A stretch of DNA of 64,000 nucleotides from JAFAZJ01 sp050183765 (GTDB lineage: Bacteria > Pseudomonadota > Alphaproteobacteria > Reyranellales > Reyranellaceae): NCBI GenBank assembly GCA_050183765.1, contig JBFXAZ010000001.1, positions 1 through 64,000 on the forward strand, written 5' to 3'. The number at the start of each line of letters is the position of its first letter. Within the stretch, counting starts at the first letter, position 1. Shown here in pieces: positions 60,824 through 64,000 of this stretch. The notes below the pieces were generated by a model. The model was not told the DNA's origin, did no database searches, and saw only the letters and a program-made list of their open reading frames with translations. The position numbers were made by a program, and so were the translations under genes.

Positions 60824-62002
60824 ATGCGCACGCCTTTCGTTTCGTCGGCCTTCGTGCCGCTGGCGGCGTTTCTCGTCTGTGGTGCGCTGGCGATCGCCGC
60901 GCTGGTCTACGGCGCCGCCGTGCTGGTGCCGCTGGCCGTGGCCGGCTTGCTGGCGGCGACGCTGGCGCCCCTGGTGCAGCGGCTCAAAGGCGCCGGCGTG
61001 CCGCGCGTGGCGACGGTGGCGCTGTGCGTCAGCCTGCTGGTGACCGGGTTCGCCTTCATCGCCGCGGTGATCGGCACGCAGGCCGCCGATCTCGCGCGCG
61101 ATCTGCCGAAGTATGAATATTCCATGCGCGCGAAGCTGCGCACCGTCGCCAGCGGCCTGCCGGCGGAGGGGGTGATCGGCCAGGCGGCCGCCACCCTGCA
61201 GCGCCTGAGCCGCGACCTGGAGCAGAGCGCGGCGCCATCGACGCAGCCTCCCGGAGGCGCTGCGCCGCCGGTGGCGGTGCGGGTGCAGGAGCCGCCGCTG
61301 TCGCCCAGCGATATCGCCGGCAGCATCATCGGCCGCATCGCCCACCCGCTGGTCACCGCGGGGCTCACCGTCCTGCTGCTGATCTTCCTGCTGCTCGAGC
61401 ACGAGGAGTTCGCGCTGCGCCTGTCGCGCTCCTTCGGGGAGAGCCGCATGGAGAGAGTGCGAATCGCCTTCGACGACATCGTGCTGAACATCGGCCGCTA
61501 CCTGCAGGCGATGCTGGCGCTCAACGTGTCCTTCGGCGTGGTGATCGGGCTCGGGCTGTTCGCGCTGGGCGTGCCCAACGCGCTGCTCTGGGGGCTGGTC
61601 GCCGCGGTGCTGCGCCTGGTGCCCTATGCCGGCGTGCCGCTGGCCGCCATCGGCCCCGTCTTCATCGCCCTTGCCGTGGGCGACGGCTGGCTGACGCCGG
61701 CGCTGGTGCTGGCGCTGTTCATCGGGCTCGAGCTCGTCATCGGCAACCTGGTCGAGCCGATCCTCTACGGCAGCCGTTGCGGGCTCTCGCCGCTGATCCT
61801 GCTGCTCGCCGCCGCCTTCTGGGGCACGATGTGGGGCGGCATCGGCCTGGTGCTGAGCACGCCGCTCACCGTCTGCCTCGCGGTGCTCGGCCGCCACGTG
61901 CCGCAGTTGCGCTTCGTCACGGAGCTGGTCGGCTCGGAGCCCAAGTTCAATCCGCAATACGACCGACTGCGCCGACGGCGTGTCGCGGCGGCGCGGGTTT
62001 GA
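60824..62002 (+). CDS. AI-2E family permease
   Basis: 392 residues with seven to eight membrane spans and the family pattern: first hairpin VYGAAVLVPLAVAGLLAATL, a long soluble loop, LLLIFLLLEHEEFALRLSRS, then LVPYAGVPLAAIGPVFIAL and VEPILYGSRCGLSPLILLLA with the C-terminal LSTPLTVCLAVLGRHVPQL. Members export autoinducer-2 or act as ion-coupled antiporters; the name is historic. The ATG at 60824 is directly after AGGAG, which is closer than usual, so a GTG at 60788 remains possible. Confidence 0.88.
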   Translation: MRTPFVSSAFVPLAAFLVCGALAIAALVYGAAVLVPLAVAGLLAATLAPLVQRLKGAGVPRVATVALCVSLLVTGFAFIAAVIGTQAADLARDLPKYEYSMRAKLRTVASGLPAEGVIGQAAATLQRLSRDLEQSAAPSTQPPGGAAPPVAVRVQEPPLSPSDIAGSIIGRIAHPLVTAGLTVLLLIFLLLEHEEFALRLSRSFGESRMERVRIAFDDIVLNIGRYLQAMLALNVSFGVVIGLGLFALGVPNALLWGLVAAVLRLVPYAGVPLAAIGPVFIALAVGDGWLTPALVLALFIGLELVIGNLVEPILYGSRCGLSPLILLLAAAFWGTMWGGIGLVLSTPLTVCLAVLGRHVPQLRFVTELVGSEPKFNPQYDRLRRRRVAAARV

Positions 62003-62031
62003 GACTACAGTGGGCGCAGTTTTCACCATGC

Positions 62032-62589
62032 ATGCAGGCTGCCGTGTCGTCCGAAGATGTACTCGACCCGCGTTTCTGGGCCAGGCCGACACCCACCCGA
62101 CACGGCGACATCGATGTCGATGACATCTACGTCGCCGTCGGCCGCGTGCTCAGCGAATGGTCGATGGTCGAGATCGCGCTGGGCAGGCTCTACGCCGTGC
62201 TCGACGGCGCCGCGCCGCAGGCCGCCTGGAGCGCCTACGCCGCCGGGCGTGATCCGCAGACGCGCCAGGCGCGGCTGAGCGAGGCGGCGCGCAACCGCTT
62301 CGCCGACGACGACTCCGAGGACGGCGTCACTTCTCGCCGCGTGATCGAGGCCGCCGGCCTCGCCGCGCAGCGGCGCGACGACGTGGTGCACGGCATCGCC
62401 GTGCTGTTCCGTCCCGGTGCGCTCGACGGCAGCTATCTCGTGCCGACCGGCTTCACCGCCGGCGACTCCAACATGCCCGACTACGCCTACACCGCCGCGC
62501 AGCTCACCGCCCTGCGCGGCCGGTTCGGCCGGCTGCAGGACGAGATCAACGTGCTGATCCTCAAGCTGCAGGTCGCGCTCGGCCATTGA
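62032..62589 (+). CDS. unknown protein
   Basis: 185 residues, soluble and mostly helical: DDIYVAVGRVLSEWSMVEIA, LGRLYAVLDG, RRVIEAAGLAAQRRDDVVHG and a C-terminal long helix ALRGRFGRLQDEINVLILKL. The R-x-D-x-x-x-H stretch in RRDDVVHG resembles motifs in HEPN-type proteins, but that is weak. A GTG at 62044 is an alternative start. No neighbour explains it. Confidence 0.65.
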   Translation: MQAAVSSEDVLDPRFWARPTPTRHGDIDVDDIYVAVGRVLSEWSMVEIALGRLYAVLDGAAPQAAWSAYAAGRDPQTRQARLSEAARNRFADDDSEDGVTSRRVIEAAGLAAQRRDDVVHGIAVLFRPGALDGSYLVPTGFTAGDSNMPDYAYTAAQLTALRGRFGRLQDEINVLILKLQVALGH

Positions 62590-62655
62590 GGCGCACGACA
62601 TCGCCGCGTCGCCCTGCGGACCCATGTATCGGCGTCGCGGTTTCCGGAGTTCGCC

Positions 62656-63483
62656 ATGAAGCATTTCGTTCTCGAGCTGGCGATGGTCGTCACCTGCGTC
62701 GTCGCCGCCGTCGCCGACGTCGCGCTGGCGCACTACGCCGGCTTCGAGCTCTTCAACCTGACGTTCTGGTTCATCGTGCCGGTGGGCGCGATGATCGTCG
62801 GCGCCTTCGCCGCCAGCGGCGCGATCGTCGCCGCCCGCCTGTTCGATATCCGGCCCTCGATGGCGCAGGCCGTCGTCAGCGCCGCGATCATCGGCGCGGC
62901 GACGATGCTGCTGATCTACTTCCTGGAATACAACACGCTGGTGGTGCGCGGCGTGAAGCTGCGCACGCTGCTGGACTTCTGGACCTATGTCGACATCTCG
63001 CTGACCCGGACCCACATGCGCCTGGGCCGCTCGCACCAGGATCTCGGCGAGGCCGGCGACCTCGGCTATCTGCTGGCGATGGTGAAGCTGGCCGGCTTCG
63101 TCCTCGGCGCCTACTTCGTCTTCGCGATGATCCGCGGCATGGCGGCCTGCCCGCGCTGCGGCGCCTACTTCAAGACCGTGCGCACGAAGAAGAGCCCGGA
63201 CCTGCCGGTCGACGAGGCCGCGTCGGTGCACCAGCAGTTCGTCTCCGGCGACATGCCGGCGATCAAGCGGGCGCTCGACTGGCCGCCCGAGCCGCGCAAG
63301 CTGGAGAAGAAGCAGCCCAGGGCCCGGCTGGTCTACCGGCTGTGCCAGTGCCCGAAATGCGCCGCGCGCGCGGTGATCGGCTCGATGCTGGTCTCGGGCG
63401 GCCGCGAGTTCCGCGAGGTCAAGGGCACGAAGTTCATCCGCCCGCTGCCCGACAACGACACGGTGGTCGCGCCGGCGTTTTGA
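62656..63483 (+). CDS. unknown membrane protein with C-terminal zinc-ribbon-like motif
   Basis: 275 residues. Four membrane helices lie in the first 165 residues (LELAMVVTCVVAAVADVALA, LTFWFIVPVGAMIVGAFAAS, AVVSAAIIGAATMLLIYFLE, KLAGFVLGAYFVFAMIRGM). The cytosolic tail carries CPRC and CQCPKC about 60 residues apart, likely a split zinc ribbon. A GGAG site six bases before the ATG supports the start. Family not recognised. It faces accA, with its stop 15 bases from the accA stop. Confidence 0.75.
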   Translation: MKHFVLELAMVVTCVVAAVADVALAHYAGFELFNLTFWFIVPVGAMIVGAFAASGAIVAARLFDIRPSMAQAVVSAAIIGAATMLLIYFLEYNTLVVRGVKLRTLLDFWTYVDISLTRTHMRLGRSHQDLGEAGDLGYLLAMVKLAGFVLGAYFVFAMIRGMAACPRCGAYFKTVRTKKSPDLPVDEAASVHQQFVSGDMPAIKRALDWPPEPRKLEKKQPRARLVYRLCQCPKCAARAVIGSMLVSGGREFREVKGTKFIRPLPDNDTVVAPAF

Positions 63484-63498
63484 GGCGATCGCGGGACG

Positions 63499-64000
63499 CT
63501 ACAGCCCGACCTGGCCCATCGCCAGGAACTTGTCGCGCCGGGCGCGGCGCACGGTGTCGCCGTCGAGCGTCTCGAGATCGGCGAGATGGCGCGCGATGGC
63601 GTCGCCGGCGGCCTTCACCGCGGCCTCGGGGTCGCGATGCGCGCCGCCCACCGGCTCGGGCACGATCTCGTCGCAGACCGCGAGCTTCTTCAGGTCGTCC
63701 GAGGTGATGCGCAGCGCCTCGGCGGCTTCCTGCGCCTTGTCGGCCGAGCGCCACAGGATCGAGGCGCAGCCCTCGGGGGTGATCACCGAGTAGACCGCGT
63801 GCTCCATCATCAGCACGCGGTTGGCGGCGGCGATAGCGATGGCGCCGCCCGAGCCGCCTTCGCCGATCACCAGGCTGACCATCGGCACGCGCAGGTCGAG
63901 GCAGACCTCGATCGAGCGCGCGATCGCCTCGGCCTGGCCGCGCTCCTCGGCGTCGACGCCGGGATAGGCGCCGGCGGTGTCGACGAAGGTCACCACGGGC
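63499..64000 (-). CDS. accA: acetyl-CoA carboxylase carboxyltransferase subunit alpha (3' part)
   Basis: Transfers carboxyl from biotin to acetyl-CoA in fatty acid synthesis. Only the C-terminal 167 residues are inside the window; the gene runs off the right edge. PVVTFVDTAGAYPGVDAEER, SLVIGEGGSGGAIAIAAANR, VYSVITPEGCASILWRSADK and LCDEIV-like VCDEIVPEPVGGAHRDP are near-invariant in AccA. Confidence 0.96.
   Translation of the reverse strand, partial: PVVTFVDTAGAYPGVDAEERGQAEAIARSIEVCLDLRVPMVSLVIGEGGSGGAIAIAAANRVLMMEHAVYSVITPEGCASILWRSADKAQEAAEALRITSDDLKKLAVCDEIVPEPVGGAHRDPEAAVKAAGDAIARHLADLETLDGDTVRRARRDKFLAMGQVGL

Overview
The window is a compact, high-GC stretch of chromosome (roughly two-thirds G+C by eye, strong G/C in third codon positions) carrying about 60 genes. 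The gene set points to an alphaproteobacterium of the metabolically versatile soil or water type: CobS and CobT of the aerobic cobaltochelatase, a single-chain methylmalonyl-CoA mutase with MeaB, a Bug-type tripartite tricarboxylate transporter binding protein, several class III nucleotide cyclases, Liv/Urt-type ABC uptake genes and a TPP riboswitch in front of thiM. The exact genus cannot be fixed from the sequence; Rhodospirillales- or Reyranella-like is a guess. I saw no insertion sequence, prophage, CRISPR array, tRNA or rRNA. The largest stretch without a gene is 284 bases (57317-57600).

Layout. 0.2-3.2 kb: 6-phosphogluconate dehydrogenase, gluconokinase and an unknown protein with a tandem repeat. 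3.1-5.9 kb: acyl-CoA dehydrogenase and a DUF6880-like protein, separated by paired palindromic repeats. 6-9.7 kb: two-subunit xanthine dehydrogenase. 9.7-17.6 kb: a MarR regulator divergent from an amide uptake and hydrolysis operon (AmiC-like sensor, binding protein, two permeases, two ATPases, amidase). 17.7-20.1 kb: a nuclease-like/cyclase fusion protein and an enolase-superfamily enzyme. 20.2-23.2 kb: lipoprotein, acyl carrier protein, divergent TetR regulator with two operators, and an O-GlcNAc-transferase-like protein. 23.2-28.6 kb: thiolase, small secreted protein, VOC protein, EamA exporter, UxaA-family dehydratase, and a gene that appears split by a frame change. 28.7-31.9 kb: cyclase-TPR protein and a second amidase.

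31.9-37 kb: riboswitch-controlled thiM-thiE, then SDR, HAD phosphatase and a third cyclase. 37-40 kb: two esterases and a Bug binding protein. 40-42.2 kb: methylmalonyl-CoA mutase; its GTPase chaperone MeaB lies at 47 kb. 42.2-49.6 kb: DUF3108 protein, Atm1-type ABC exporter, MntA/HepT toxin-antitoxin pair, MFS permease, meaB, a YcgN-like protein, GNAT, and rpmB with promoter, leader hairpin and terminator. 49.6-54.3 kb: fused MFS/spermidine-synthase-like protein, phytase-like protein, a degenerate dienelactone-hydrolase-like protein and a small kinase. 54.4-57.3 kb: cobST. 57.6-64 kb: unknown protein, LLM oxidoreductase, a ComF-like phosphoribosyltransferase coupled to a SLOG-like protein, AI-2E-type permease, two unknown proteins and the 3' part of accA.

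Genes that work together: the amide operon imports short amides or related compounds and cleaves them; MM-CoA mutase, MeaB and CobST form a B12-dependent propionyl-CoA axis; thiM and thiE salvage the thiazole branch and make thiamine phosphate under TPP control. The least explained items are the PD-(D/E)XK-like/cyclase fusion, the PRTase-SLOG pair, and the TetR/ACP/lipoprotein/glycosyltransferase locus.
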